Counted from the stretch's first letter, positions 1-13,100 are shown. The stretch: 64,000 nt of DNA from Rhodocollybia butyracea (GCA_015501585.1 JADNRY010000092.1:151825-215824), one strand, 5' to 3'. The notes: generated from the sequence alone by a model not told the origin. Program-made: numbers and translations.

Positions 1-1188
1 GAATCCTCTGAATCCGACAAGCTAGAATCAGATGGAATATCATCATCTGTGTGATCAGGGGCATATCCACCCCTGCCTTTCTTCTCGCACGTCTCACAAA
101 GACAATGACGGTTCTTGCGGCCAACTGAATAGACGAAAAAGAATATCAGAAAAAGAGAACAAAAATGATATTCGGATACACACAGTAAGAATCTCCATAG
201 TGAGCGGTTATTTCCTCCCCCATAGATATTGGCCGGAGCACTCTGAACGTGATATATTTTCCTTCCCGGAAAAGTTCACAATTGTTGTCACAGTCATGCT
301 AGAATATCAAAGGCGTCAGGAGGGCAAAATCGTCATCGGAGGTGCCTTCAGCACTCACGTTGACAAATCGGGCAGGACCCAAGAAGAGATGGTTCTTCTT
401 CATGGACTTGGAATGAATGACACTGAAGTCTCTCCGAATATCAGAGTTCCTAAGGTCTGTACGTTTGAGTTCGCGGTCCTCTTCGTCCGTTAGGTTAGCC
501 ATAGAGCCTTTGAGCTCCGTGATCACTGTTCCCGAGGAGAGGTTGCGCGTGGCAAGGATACATAATTCTGACTTTCCAGTTCGGTGTGAATAGCGCGACG
601 TATGTGAGATTTCGATTGAACCAGAGGGATGATAGAGCTCAAAATAGCGCGAAGCATGGCTACAAGCGGGGTATAAGGGACAATAGCGAGCGAGAAAATG
701 AGATGACACACGTGGCGAACGCGTTAATTTGCTTCTGGGTATAGCTCTGGATATAGTATCGGATGGGTGGTAGGCTATTGACATGGTGGTAAACAAGCAG
801 TGAACACAAGGTAAATTGGCGAAAAACGCGAAATAATCGTACAGGATTAGTTCATCAACAGCAGCTCGCACAGAATGTTGCAAAGGACTCCGAGAGACAA
901 CAATCTGGGTAGGAAAAACATTTTCAGACCACGTAAAGAAAAAATGATTCCAAGACATACGCGTCGAACAATTTCCAACAAATCGTGAGCAGAAACTTTT
1001 GGCAATCTTCGCGAACTATCCATCTTGTGCACGAGCAAAGGCACAGAGCCAGTACCCAGTTTTTCAACGAGGAGATGACTGAGAAAGTCGTCATCTTTAG
1101 ACAAGTCGCGCATGTTCATTATTTTCGTAGGACGCCATGTCAGGGTTTCTCGTGATGATACGCCTTGAAGCAACGCATTCGGAGCCAT
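1..1188 (-). CDS. SET9: SET9/SUV4-20 histone H4-lysine-20 methyltransferase, partial (3' end outside window)
   Basis: Enzyme that methylates lysine 20 of histone H4 in chromatin. Six exons can be placed: 1188-961, 904-843, 774-712, 659-359, 298-184 and 124-<1, all with GT-AG introns of about 55-65 nt. The N-terminal block contains MNMRDLSKDDDFLSHLLVEK. The SET core has RYFELYHPSGSIEI, the SAM-pocket segment RDFSVIHSK, GPARFVNHDC and the catalytic-side ITAHYGDSYFG. A Cys-rich post-SET CLCETCEKK follows, then an acidic Ser/Asp-rich linker running off the window edge. The start at 1188 (MAPNALLQ) is the first ATG ahead of the conserved block. Everything expected of the family up to the post-SET is present and unbroken, so the assignment is firm. 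What lies beyond position 1 cannot be seen. Confidence 0.95.
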
Positions 1189-1577
1189 TACTGGCCAGAA
1201 AAAGGAATTTTAAAAGAAAATGAGATGTTGGTCGTGCAAGACAAGCAAGATGTTGGTTGAACGAGACAAGAGAAAGTACATGATGTAGGACCGGCTGACA
1301 CTGGATATGACATAACAAGCGCCGATTGGTTAGTCATCGTTGGTATTGTTTCGCCTCAATTTCGCCTCCGTTTTGAATTTGTTTAGTTTCAATCAACACT
1401 GCAATAAAGATACGATCATGTCGTTCTGTAGCATTTGTGGCGATTCACAATTTAAAACATAGCAACGATACACGAACGACTTGGATTCAACCACTAGTAC
1501 AAGGGATCATATTAATACAACACGACCGACGTAAACGAATCATCTCGCATAATAGTCAATCCCGATAACCCAGCAAC
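1189..1577. other. Intergenic: SET9 upstream region and polyubiquitin 3' region
   Basis: No coding signal is visible on either strand. The stretch must contain the SET9 promoter and the polyubiquitin 3' UTR, which run on the same strand. No clear TATA box or repeat stands out. Confidence 0.5.
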
Positions 1578-3132
<1,555 letters not shown>

Positions 3133-3310
3133 TCAACAACGGGCTGCAGCGACTTTTTATATATATGCTCACTTGACAGAACTGGAGAACAATTCAAGTC
3201 AGCATCTCAAGGCAGGGAACTAGAAATGAATGAGAACTCACGTTCAGAAAGAAGTTGTAAGATAATGGATGTGGTTGAGAAGAAAGTGGAGCCAACGACG
3301 ACAAACACTC

Positions 3311-3320
3311 CTTTATAAAG
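3311..3320 (-). promoter_or_regulatory. TATA box of the polyubiquitin gene
   Basis: The palindromic CTTTATAAAG lies about 190 bp upstream of the polyubiquitin ATG. It reads TTTATAAAG on the minus strand, and the intervening sequence fits a 5' UTR, possibly with an intron. Confidence 0.6.
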
Positions 3321-4407
3321 CATGTTAGATAATGCTGTGCCACGGCGCCGGACTCCGGCAGGTGTGCAATGACTCACGTTCCCCAATAATGCGCTTCAAA
3401 GTCAAGACTGTAATTGGGCTATACCGAATTCGAGGATGTGTTGCACACTATTACTTCGACTTGTGGGATTCGAAGTAACTTGGCATAAGAGCTGGGGCGC
3501 CCTCAGGTCTCGTGACGCAATGAAACGCCTTTCATGGCTTCATAACCGAAGTCGCCAACCCGAGGTCTCAGGTTTACGCTTTCCACCCTATCCACCATGC
3601 GAAATGGCACCCTAATCGACTGCACCCCGGATCTACTGAGGTGAGTTCCATCGATTGTCGGATGAAGTATATCGAAAATGTACTAGTTAACTTTCAGCTT
3701 TCCGCGTGTCCACGATGCCAGTCAACTGATATCCATTCGCAGTTCATGCTACATAAGGACTATTAATTAATTGAGCCCCACCTGAATGTACCATTTACTC
3801 AGGCTGTAAGTAATGCATAGTATCGAGATAGATCTAATCTCAGGTGCAGTCAAAGCGCGACATCACACCCTTTGATCCCGATCTGAGCTTGAATAAGAGT
3901 TACTGGATTCTGGCCAAGCTACTTCAACCATCGCAAGGCAAGCGTGTGAGCGATGCATTACTTCGAATTCGCATGTTATCGTGCGATGATGATGATTGAA
4001 GCTTGGAGCCTAAGGAAATACATCGAGAGGGGGAATTGATATGGTGGGCGGTAGACAAAGTAGACCTCCAGGGAATAATGCTAGTAGAAATGCAAAGTCC
4101 GGTATAGAAAAAGAATAAAAATGCGGAATGTACAGTGAATAATAAACACGTAATAAAAAAGAATAAAAAAGATAAATCCATAAATCCATGCTAACCAACA
4201 GAGAAGGACGCCTTGAGGAAGATACATCCAGCGAATAAAGAAGAATAAAAAATTGAAAGGGATATAGATCTACACTTGGTAACCAAGGAAGAAGGACACG
4301 CTGAGAGAGATGAGATGGAGAAAAAACAAGAGAGATACGTCGGCCATTGTTCGTAAATATTCATTGGTGACAATTTCGTGACTCTATAGATGGTTCCAAG
4401 TAGAAAA
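3321..4407. other. Intergenic, no gene recognised
   Basis: Short ORFs occur on the minus strand near 3920-4200, but they are AT-rich, have low-complexity hydrophobic translations and show no family motif. They are more likely part of the 3' region of the FAM72-like gene. No repeat or mobile element was recognised. Confidence 0.4.
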
Positions 4408-5520
4408 TCACCGACCGCAAACAACTGTCTTTCGGTGATCGGTGCCAGCGCTGACAGAAGGTCCCTTCCTCGCTCGAGGATCGTCAAAGACACCTGGAAT
4501 CTCGCCGTGTCGAACAAGGTGATGCCAGAAGATCACGTCGCCTTCTCTGAGTGGCTGTTCAACTTGCTCATGAGCTGGCATACCAAATGAAAACGAAGAA
4601 TGAATAGGCATCAACGGTGGCGGAGAAGAGAGTTCCGATCCCGAGGGACTATCGGGCGAGGGAGAACGATGTCCGGATAGCCTGAGCCCAGGAGGAGGGC
4701 GATGAACATCGTGATACGATAATGATGAAGAGTTCGATGCGATTGGGGACGGCGAAACCGAAGATAAAGGTGATAAGTCCATCACATCGAGCGGCGGAGT
4801 TGGCAGGTACTCGTTCTGAGGGTGTGCCGAGTACATTTCGCGATATGGCTGTGGCGGCGAAAACAGCGAGACGGTATCATAGGGTATAACGCCAGGCTCG
4901 TTGGAAACATAATGGCGTTCAAATCCTACAACTTCGCTGGAGTGGAAAACAAAGCGATGACCGTTGGTAGCGCGATTATTTGCAGAAATAGAAGATGTAC
5001 AGCGAACACACTGCAAGAATCAAGAATGAAAATCAAAGCAACTTTCCGGTTGTCTGGCAGAACCTACTGGGATGACGATGTGATATCCGATTGTTGAACC
5101 GCAACCATGGCAGCAAAGGCTTTGTGTTAAACATTCGCATGTGCGAGATGGGTGAGTTTGCGGACGACAAGAAGTGGGCGGCTTGATTGCCTCTGGATTG
5201 GAAGTGAATACAGAACAGTTCGCAGGAAGTGCGTCTGATGAATACAACGGTACTGTGGGTCTCAGCAAAAGGACAGCCTGGAATAATGAATATTGAATAT
5301 TAAACATCAGAGAGCGAGTACAGACTTTCATTCCGCGATTAGTGAGAAACGAGCCACAAGACCTGCAGTCAATAATCCAGACTCTGTGGGCAACAGGTTG
5401 GGGTATAGGGAGAGGGGGCGCATAATTTGAATTCTCAGCGGGAAAAAGATGGACGTAGCGAGAGGAGTGCATATTTGTAAACGAATGGTCATAATGAGTG
5501 TTATGAACCTCAGAAGGCAT
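4408..5520 (-). CDS. FAM72-like protein
   Basis: Three exons: 5520-5326, 5277-5068 and 5010-4408. The conserved core reads DCRSCGSFLTNRGMK, then AVLLLRPTVPLYSSDALP, CECLTQSLCCHGCG and STIGYHIVIPC. After the second intron come CVRCTSSIS, NNRATNGHRFVFHSSEV and a YVxxEPGV block. These paired Cys motifs and the order of blocks match FAM72, a small Cys-rich family best known in animals. The role in fungi is not established. In mammals FAM72A antagonises UNG2, and I do not infer the same role here. A Pro/Ser-rich stretch of about 90 residues follows the core. Then comes a second conserved tail, GDVIFWHHLVRHGEIPGV, that I believe is typical of fungal members. The start is the first ATG, ahead of a weakly conserved N-terminus. 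Confidence 0.85.
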
Positions 5521-5631
5521 ATTGAGGAAAGCGAAGATCAGAAGAGAACAAATGCAGCTTAATTTATCGGAAAGACGGGCGTCTAATAATGCAATACATT
5601 CAAGTTATTCTCTTTTTTACATAAATTAATC

Positions 5632-6461
5632 ATGTCTTCAAACCTCAACATCCTCACACAATCCCATTTCGCTATCGCCGAAAAGAAACGAGCTAAGCGT
5701 ACTGCGGTCAAGGAAGTCATATTTGACGATGCAGCTCGACAGTCAGTTCATCTCAACTCCGTCTTTCTTCTCTTTTCTAAATCAGAACTTTTTGTTCAAC
5801 AGTGAATATCTTACAGGGTTCCATAAACGAAAAGTAGCCAAAACGGAAGCTGCCAGAAAGAAAGCTATTGAAAGAGAGAAGCAGCAGCGGCAGGAAGACA
5901 GACGTGAGGTCAGAATTCAGCTTGGTCCATCCTCACTTGCATAGTGCTTACACCAGCTGCAGCAAAGACGCATGCTCAGAGAGCGCGCCGTCGAGAACGC
6001 AGCCGAAATAGAAAAAGCATACGGCGCTGACTCAAGTTGGCTTATCTCCCTCTATCTTAACGATATCCATTCATCACTTTTGATTAGCTTCCTTTGCAGA
6101 GGATCTGGATGAATGGCGAGGTATCTCGGAATCAAACGAACAGAAGGAGAAAGAATACGAGGATGAAGAGGTCCTGGCTACCGTGGCAATAGTTGAAGAC
6201 TTTGATCCGGATACCCTTTTACATGGACCCACGAAACCCGAAGCATCATCATCCTCACTTCCTGCTCCTGCTCCACCCCATCGAAAAAAGAGCTCCGACT
6301 CTCAACCGTCGAAGAAACCCAAGCCAAAAAAGATTCGTTATCAGACCAAAGACGCGCGTAAGGCTGACAGAACTAAACAGCGTGCTAGGAGAACAGAAAA
6401 GGCAGAACTGGCTGGTGGAAAAGCCTCACGGAAGAGTTCAAAAGGAGGTAAACGACGATGA
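5632..6461 (+). CDS. RRP17: Nucleolar ribosome-biogenesis factor, RRP17/NOL12 family
   Basis: Family members act in the nucleolus as RNA-binding factors or 5'-3' exonucleases in 27S pre-rRNA processing (large subunit). Exons are 5632-5741, 5803-5908, 5957-6035 and 6100-6461. The signature block is split by intron 1: VIFDDAAR at the end of exon 1, then EYLTGFHKRKVAKTEAARKK. A long basic, Arg/Glu-rich helix follows (EREKQQRQEDRREL). The C-terminus is Lys-rich and probably nucleolar targeting (KKPKPKKIRYQ, then a run of basic residues to GGKRR). The length of about 220 residues is normal. All splice junctions restore the family frame. Confidence 0.88.
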
Positions 6462-6572
6462 ATTGCTCGCTGAGTACGAATACATACATATGTCGTACTG
6501 TGAGCCTTCGTTTGTTTCTTATCTTAATTACCCCTCGGGAACTTAATTGAGTGTAGGCGAGTGTCAGTAATC

Positions 6573-7389
6573 ATGCGAGCACTTATTGGCATCATGAATG
6601 ATTCTGAAATGCGTACATATGCTTGGTACAGCGGTAAGTATTATCACGGCGTCACCCCTAACTCCCGGCCGTTTATTCATGACAATCCAAAGTCGGCGGA
6701 AGTCGAGTTTCTTCCATGCGTTCATCAAGCTGCTTAACTCTTGAGTACTAAGTATTGCCAAAAGTGTGAATGGACGTGAGGGGATTTGGATTTGTGCAAT
6801 AGACGAAGTAACTTCCGACAATTCTGGGTTTGACTTCCTCTTGATCAAGTGGATACAGGTGAGCAGCTGATTATCTTGTAATTTAACGGCGAAGAGTCGT
6901 GCCGCCAAACCGAGCTATAAACTCTCCAGCTGTGAAGAACTTGTCGAGAAACTTAGTAAGTTCGGCCGAACCCCTCCACCAGAGTCTGACTACTCTTCAG
7001 TAATCCAGATATCACCTCTTCCTCCCCCAGACTCATATGCTGCTGCCATTCCTTTCAACTGCATTCGTCCTTGTGGATCCCAACTCCCAATGTACTTGGA
7101 ACGCTTATCTTTCGCTCTCCAGGGTGCTGGTTTCGATAGGTTTCGATCCCCGGCCTGTGCAGTCCTTGGACGTATAGTTAATCAGATCCAAATATTCATC
7201 TTGCACACGCTGTGCGTAACTCTGTATATGGGACCATGGGTGGAGAGAAATTCTCAACGACAAATCTTCAAAGGGGTGACAGAGAAGCCAACCCGAGGAT
7301 ATGTGTTGGCGGCGGGAGCCTTCCACATGGCAATACCTGGAGCCATAGTGTGGGGCTTTGCGCTCCTTGGACATAGAAGTTTCAGGTGA
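6573..7389 (+). CDS. Unrecognised multi-exon gene
   Basis: Coding quality rises in several blocks on the plus strand. One near 6755-6857 reads VNGREGIWICAIDEVTSDNS and ends at a GTGAGC donor. A short block near 6931-6954 reads CEELVEKL and ends at GTAAGT. The last block, about 7005-7389, ends in GAFHMAIPGAIVWGFALLGH and TGA. It contains PPDSYAAAIPFNCIRPCGSQ, followed by a hydrophobic stretch around IVNQIQIFILHTLC. I could not fix the first intron: joining from the ATGs at 6573 or 6594 through the GTAAGT at 6634 meets a stop in some frames. I do not recognise the family. The hydrophobic C-terminus could be membrane associated, but this is inference. Confidence 0.4.
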
Positions 7390-7712
7390 CAGCAAGATGC
7401 TGTCGCTTGGTGGTGTGTATTCAGTCAAGGACCTGATACCTCCTAATGCCCACTAAAACCTCGGCTTTCCCGACTCTGACCCCCTATCCCGAGCGTAGAT
7501 GTACGCCGGTCTGTCTGACCTGACCAGGTTCAGTGCTTTTCTCATTATATCGGTGCCGCGATTCAGTCTTATACCTCCCCCCTTCGCTGTCGGAGGCTGT
7601 CGTGATTCGGGAATACTTATCACTCCTGACTTGGCCTTTTCACGCAGGCGAATGGGACAGTAAAAATAGCATTGAACGGGTAACGTGATTTCAACAATAA
7701 GCAGCATATTGG
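7390..7712. other. Intergenic between convergent genes, nothing recognised
   Basis: Short stretch between the plus-strand gene ending at 7389 and the minus-strand kinase ending at 7713. No repeat, RNA gene or convincing ORF is seen. Confidence 0.4.
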
Positions 7713-9590
7713 TCAAGCGGGGTCGCTCTCTGGCTCGTCATTCATGAGCGCACAGGGGAATGAGCGCATCTCAGTCCAGTGCTCTTCTGTGGCAAGCTCC
7801 CGTATTTCTGCAAGGAGCATCCTCTGGAATACAAGACCGCAGGGATATCGGTCAGCCAGGATTGGTTTGAATGCCTTTCCCCGCTCTACTTCTACGAAAG
7901 AAATCAATGTGAGTAGGAGAAGCGTAAACCGATGTACAAACCAGGCGCCATCCAATCGGTGGTACCCCGACGACCGCGAATAACCTTGTCACTATTTTTC
8001 ACCCAAACAATTGCGTTGAAGTCGATGATTTGGAGAACGAGGGTCTTCGGATCATAGACTAGATTTCTGGGTTTGATATCCATATGAGCAATGCCCGAAT
8101 CGTGCAGGAACTGTAGACCATTGGCCAAGTCATGGCTCATTTCCCAAAACTTCCTGACCACCGAGTTGTCTGAAAAGAGCATAGTGTCCAACGAGGCTAG
8201 AGCGGGAAGTATGGCAATATACAAAGTCGCAGAGTGAATGACCTCCTCAGCCTGGATGATGTTGGGATGTTCTACCCGCATGGCGTAAAAGTTTTGCTCG
8301 CTTTCTTTCCGAACGATTTTGGCGATAAAACTTGAGTTGTTCTTTGTGGTCTTCAAAATGTCTTTGTATGCGCGTACCTGAAAAACAGTGTAAAGCAGTC
8401 ATCACGGAAAAGTGAAAACGTAGTACCACATCGCCGTATTCTGCACGCACAAGTAAATCTTTTGGAGAGCCTTCTGAATCTTCAAGAGAACTCCCTAAAT
8501 ATTCAAGAGAACTCTCTGAATCTTGAGAACCCTTTGATTCGATCGAAGAGGATGGGAAACCCTCCAAAATTGTACTTAATGCTTGCATCTGTTGATCCAA
8601 GATGGCAGAGAGCTGCTCGGTTGGCTCCCTATCAATGATATTGAAGATAGTGGCGAAAAGTTTCAATTTGTCCGAGTGAGAGTTAATATTGAATTCCTGT
8701 GCAACATATTGAGCCTAGGACACGAGGAACTTAGACATGGAAAAGCAAGGTGGATCGCCTAATCGTACTTTATCGTCATGCTGATACATGTACAGCATGT
8801 GACATACACCGACCTTGCGCACGTAAAGAATGGGGGGGGGGGGGGGCGAAGTGATGTGGGCATAACCGACACATCCATTTGACCTACGAGGCCCCGTACA
8901 AACACATCCTCTTACATTTTTCAGCTGCGCCTGTACCCACGGAATCATGCTCGATCAGTAGGTAAGGCTCATGGCCCCTCAAGATCAATGCATCAGGTTT
9001 GAGCTTATCCCAATAGATTGTTTCAGTCTTTGAAGGCCTGGGCTCTCGATGGTTGAGCCTTGGGAAACCATAGTTGCTAGGCATGACCTTCACGCCGGCG
9101 ATACTGGGGGTGAAAACATTAGCTTTCGCGATGAGGAAGAGTCCACCGTGACTTGCACTTGAAGTTTTTCTGGGAAGTTTTCTTCCCGTGCCCACGTCGC
9201 CCTATCAATGACATCCTTGAAAAGCGTCGAGAAAGTAGGGTGGGTCCATGTTGCGCTGTTATTTCGATTGAGCAAGGTTGCATAACTAAGGGCTTCCTCC
9301 CCGCGGCTAGTAACAGGTTGTCCTGTCGAATTGACTTGATTAGGGCCGTCATTGAGGAAAAAGAGGTCGAAGATCGTCTGGTTCAATTCTGAGTCCTTAA
9401 AAGGATTAGCAGCGTCCCAAATGCAGTGATATCCCTGACTGTACATTAGATTTAACTTTGAAACGAATCGCGAACAACGCACCACAGTCGTATCTCTTCG
9501 CCTACCCACAGCGTCTAGAAAGGACTCGAGCCAGGTAGGCCGGTTCAAATTAACAGGCAAAGAATCCACGTTATTGGCCAAGATATTCAT
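7713..9590 (-). CDS. Atypical protein kinase with divergent catalytic motifs
   Basis: Multi-exon gene starting at about 9590 (MNILANNVDSLPVNLNRPTW). An N-terminal domain of about 200 residues includes MPSNYGFPRLNHREPRPS and HEPYLLIEHDSVG. A Ser/Glu-rich linker sits near 8450-8560. The kinase core has MSHDLANGLQFLHDSGIAHM, then DIKPRNL, QIIDFNAIVWV, GRRGTTDWMAPEVE and KPILADRYPCG. The catalytic loop is HMDIKPRN in place of HRDxKxxN, so the HRD arginine is replaced by Met. The DFG is DFN. The catalytic Asp, Lys and Asn are kept, so activity is possible but altered. The architecture resembles the large basidiomycete FunK1-type groups. Substrate and role are unknown. A run of 15 G interrupts a presumed intron at 8832-8846. 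Confidence 0.75.
8832..8846 (+). repeat. Homopolymer of 15 G
   Basis: Uninterrupted run of 15 G residues located in a presumed intron of the kinase gene. On the coding strand it is a C run. Confidence 0.95.
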
Positions 9591-10112
9591 TGCGAGCGCA
9601 TACAGTGAGATACAGTGTCGCAGTATTTAACATCATATTCCTGTCCTTCAGCACTTGTTCTACGGTCACGGGTTCGTTCCCGTTCCTGCTTGAAAAAAAT
9701 CGCACCCGAGTTGTCTTTCACTTGCTGAAACGTTCGACGAAGTCATCGGGAAAGTCGGGTATAGGCAAGGAAAGGATATCGATGATGAGGGTACCGTAAA
9801 ATCTACCGCAACGAGATATTTGCAGAGACTGGCGGGAATGGAGGTGTCATTTAGTGCGAGAGCGTTCGAGATACGGTCAAGATCGATAGGCTTATTGTAT
9901 TCGACTAGATGTACCAACAGCGGTTCATTATCAGAGACGCTAAACATTGCCAGGTTGCGGATCCGTCCTTGAAATTTAAGAAAACCGGGTGAGTGCAGAT
10001 TCTGTGGCGCAGTATCGACCCAGAGATACAGCCAGCGCCGTCGACGTCGAGCTCGATTGCACTCCACCATAATCGAAGACGGTGGATATTCCATACGGGC
10101 CAAAAGTAACAA
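9571..10112 (-). CDS. Unrecognised ORF upstream of the kinase, possibly part of it
   Basis: Good coding sequence on the minus strand reads SVSDNEPLLVHLVEYNKPID and continues to ALNDTSIPASLCKYLVAVDF near 9805. The frame then changes by one base to read GTLIIDILSLPIPDFPDDFV. An intron appears to lead into EPVTVEQVLKDRNMML, ending at 9571. The end overlaps the presumed kinase start at 9590 in another frame. The stretch may therefore be the N-terminal part of one larger kinase gene, or a separate gene with a frameshift near 9800. I recognise no family. Confidence 0.3.
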
Positions 10113-10240
10113 AACATTGTAATTGAAGGCGAGTGATAGATGTTATGTGAGTGGCTACGAGCGCTAAAATATTCTTCTTTCCGGTCCGGATATAAGAACA
10201 CGACAACCAGCTTGGCAGTGAGCTATTTCCATCGTTCGCT

Positions 10241-11141
10241 ATGAACTCTCTCTACACTTCAGGTGTCCGCCAGACCAGCTCAATACAGGCTGATCTTGAG
10301 CGCCTTCGCAATGGCGATAATTCCGCATCGTTGCTCGGTGCGTCCACAATTGCTAAAGTCGATTTACAGGGGGGACAACTCATTTTTTCATCCGTTAGGG
10401 CAGATTTCAGCTTCATTGGCTGCTATGCATAGGACAATAGACGACTACGACTCGATGGCGAAGCGAGAAATGATCAAAGCTAAACAAGAAAAGGCACAAA
10501 TGCGTGTGCAAAAGTTTAGAACGGATTACACGGATTTGAGGAGTCAGTTTGATCGGTTGAAAGCTGAGGTGACCGCTCAGGTATGTCTGGATGTACCAGA
10601 ACCCATATATTTGCTAACTTGGGCTTTCTAGAAAGAATCTGCTCAAAGAGCAGAGCTGATTACTTCTGCTAGTATAGCATCACCCTCGGGCAACACTAGA
10701 CAGCGTTTTCAGACAACATATTCTCAAAGCAATACCCTTCACCCAGAACTTGTTTCTGAATCGCCATTCCGAGGCTCTTCCCCACAGCCAGGTCTTAATC
10801 TTCGTGATGCTCACGCGCTCAACGAACACTCCTTTATACAACAAACAGAATCGAGACTGGACGAATTTCTCCTACAGGGCCGAGAAGTGCTGGATAACCT
10901 CAGAGATCAACGGAGTATTCTTAAGGGGACTCAGAGACGGCTGCTGGACACTGCTAATACATTAGGCCTGAGTAGGGATGTAATTGGGTGGATTGAGAGA
11001 CGAAGGTTCGTTGTTAAAATTAAATCCAAACGCATACTTTTTTTCTGACCCGATAACAGTACACAAGACATGTACATCTTCTTCGCTGGCGCAGTCGTCA
11101 CGTTCATATGCTTCTTCATGATATGGAGGTATCTCGGTTAA
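10241..11141 (+). CDS. BOS1: ER-Golgi Qb-SNARE, Bos1/membrin family
   Basis: Tail-anchored SNARE acting in ER-to-Golgi vesicle fusion with Sed5, Bet1 and Sec22. Exons are 10241-10337, 10411-10580, 10632-11005 and 11060-11141. An N-terminal helical region begins MNSLYTSGVRQTSSIQADLE, with a basic coiled coil (AKREMIKAKQEKAQMRVQKF). The SNARE helix is EFLLQGREVLDNLRDQRSIL, continuing KGTQRRLLDTANTLGLSRDV. The stretch IGWIERRSTQDMYIFF leads into a single C-terminal membrane anchor, ending RYLG. Length is about 240 residues. The NTLGLSxxVIxxIERRxxQD ending separates Bos1/membrin from Gos1. Confidence 0.88.
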
Positions 11142-11279
11142 GTGGTTCGCGAGTTTGCATTTGGGGTGTGTACGATGTACTTATTTCACGATTAATCCGA
11201 CTGCATGTCTCAACCGTTGGCTGTTTACTTACTGAATAATGTGGCCAAGCCACTTACCTGTTCCCTATCACCATTGGCT

Positions 11280-12680
11280 TCAAATTTCAGCCCTACGTCT
11301 GCAGCACCTAGCGAATACTAGGCGGGGCAAGTCGCTGGTCATGTCCCTATCACCAACGATTTCTACCTTAATCCCAACACCTGCAGGAACAACACCTTCT
11401 CCCAATGCTTGCTCCAGCGAGACTTTAGCAACGAAGCCTGTGCAATGCATGGGAAGAATAAAAGCTGGAGATGGGCGCAGACTTTTGGAAAGCCACTCTA
11501 CAGTTGGTTGTATTCGTGGGGCCATTGAGTCGCCAGCTAGATGCAGGCCCCCAATGACCTGGAAAACGTGTCAATTGATAGCAGAAAAGCGATCAAGTTA
11601 GACATGCCATATACACGGGTCTTGAGAATGTCGCTACAGCATCTTTCACTACATTCACGATACCCGCATGAGAGCAACTAGAAAATGGGTATTTAGTTAT
11701 CATCATATAGACTTCCAGCAGCACTTACGCGCTGAAAATAACTAATCCTTTACCTGCAACATCTACAGCCGCGAATCGCTCGTCCATAATGCTCTGTACG
11801 CAAAAATCAACTTCTGAGCCCATAGTCATAGCACGTCCCTTACAGGTTCATCCTTCCAACCAGTTCCAGGTACAAATCGCTTCGCGCCAAGTAGTCCGGC
11901 CTGTTCAAACGAGGTAACTCGTGGTATTTCACCACTAACATAAACCATATCCCCCGCTACAAAATGACCTTTGTCATGCTTCTCCACTACACCCCCAGCA
12001 GCTTCGATCTCCTCAAAAGTTGGGTCAGGAGGCAGACGAGCGATGATCTTATCATACAGAGGTCCCGGAGCAATACCACGAGCATAGGGTCTGTCGGGGT
12101 GAGTGTCTACTACACAGGATTCAGCCGAATGCTGGCTTCGGAGTTTCAAGAACGAAAGCAGGCCGCCGCTGTGGTCAGCATGCCAATGGGAAATCACGAC
12201 ACGTTCTATGTTCTGTAAAGGAACATGCATTGCTTTGATGTTCCGAACTAGGGAAGTATTATCAGGACCTGTATCGAAAAGGATTAGACGAGATGAATCT
12301 CCAGCAATCTCTGCTTCCTAAGGTGGAGGTCATTTGGGATTGTCAATGACGATGAATGCGACCAGTTGCTCACGATGAGAGCAGAGAATCCGTGTGCGCC
12401 TGTAGGCCGGGGGTGTCCAGTAAGCAAATGGTGAAAGGATTTATATACATACCACAGCAAAAATTGTCAAAGTTGATCACTGGTATGTTGGTTTCTTTAT
12501 CGATCTCAAGGTGATGTTCTTGAATATGATATGGGAGCTCATGAGTGAACCCAGGAGGAAGTTTTGTGAACCTCCGGAAGGAATAACTCAGGAAAAAGCT
12601 ACAGAACTATACAAGGCCAGTTACCATTCAATGGAGTTATCCACTAAAAATCTAATGGTCAGTTTATCGACGGTGCGCAT
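11280..12680 (-). CDS. Metallo-beta-lactamase-fold hydrolase
   Basis: Starts at 12680 with MRTVDKLTIRFLVDNSIEWF, then TKLPPGFTHELPYH after a short intron. An exon with GAHGFSALI and a strand-loop LILFDTGPDNTSLV follow. The zinc motif is SHWHADHSGG (HxHxDH). Later exons carry CVVDTHPDRP, VPGTGWKDEPVRD, FAAVDVAGKGLVIFSACSHA and IVNVVKD. The last exon, 11525-11280, has GGLHLAGDS and FILPMHCTG, giving further zinc-ligand histidines. The pattern matches the branch that includes archaeal dihydropteroate-synthase-like MBL proteins, often annotated as MBL superfamily in fungi. The substrate cannot be told from the sequence. A decayed partial copy lies just upstream at about 12960-13100. Confidence 0.82.
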
Positions 12681-12959
12681 GATGGTTTTGGAAGAAGACC
12701 CAATCGATTATTAATAGTTAAACTAGCCGATACCGCGCCGGTGAGATCTCTAGTACTGGGCGCTTAAGTGCTACTATTAGAATCACGGTTTGACTATCGT
12801 CCTTTCGAGATGGGGATCTCAGGCTACTCTGGAAATGTTTTTTGCCTTCACGCCCGTAAGGGGGAAGAGAGTCTTTGATTCAGTAACTGCACATCTGAAG
12901 GTTGAGAGTACCGCAATAATGTGTAGTAGTGTATACAACGCTGATCATTTTCTTTCTCG

Positions 12960-13100
12960 TGTCTGCTGTCGAGAGCTCATTAGTGAACCCGAAAGGGAGT
13001 TATGCCGCCTTTATGCGAACCTTAACCTCAGAGAGAAGGAACGGTACTGAGCTATAGACAATTGTCATTCGATGAATATCGACAGTGCTCGTGTAATTGA
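12960..13100 (-). pseudogene. Decayed copy of the 5' exon region of the MBL-fold gene
   Basis: The block GAGCTCATTAGTGAACCC at about 12974 and the sequence after it align with GAGCTCATGAGTGAACCC at 12537 and the sequence toward the MBL start codon. Both run in the same orientation, with many substitutions. The frame is broken and the start-codon region is degenerate. It looks like an old local duplication. Confidence 0.45.
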
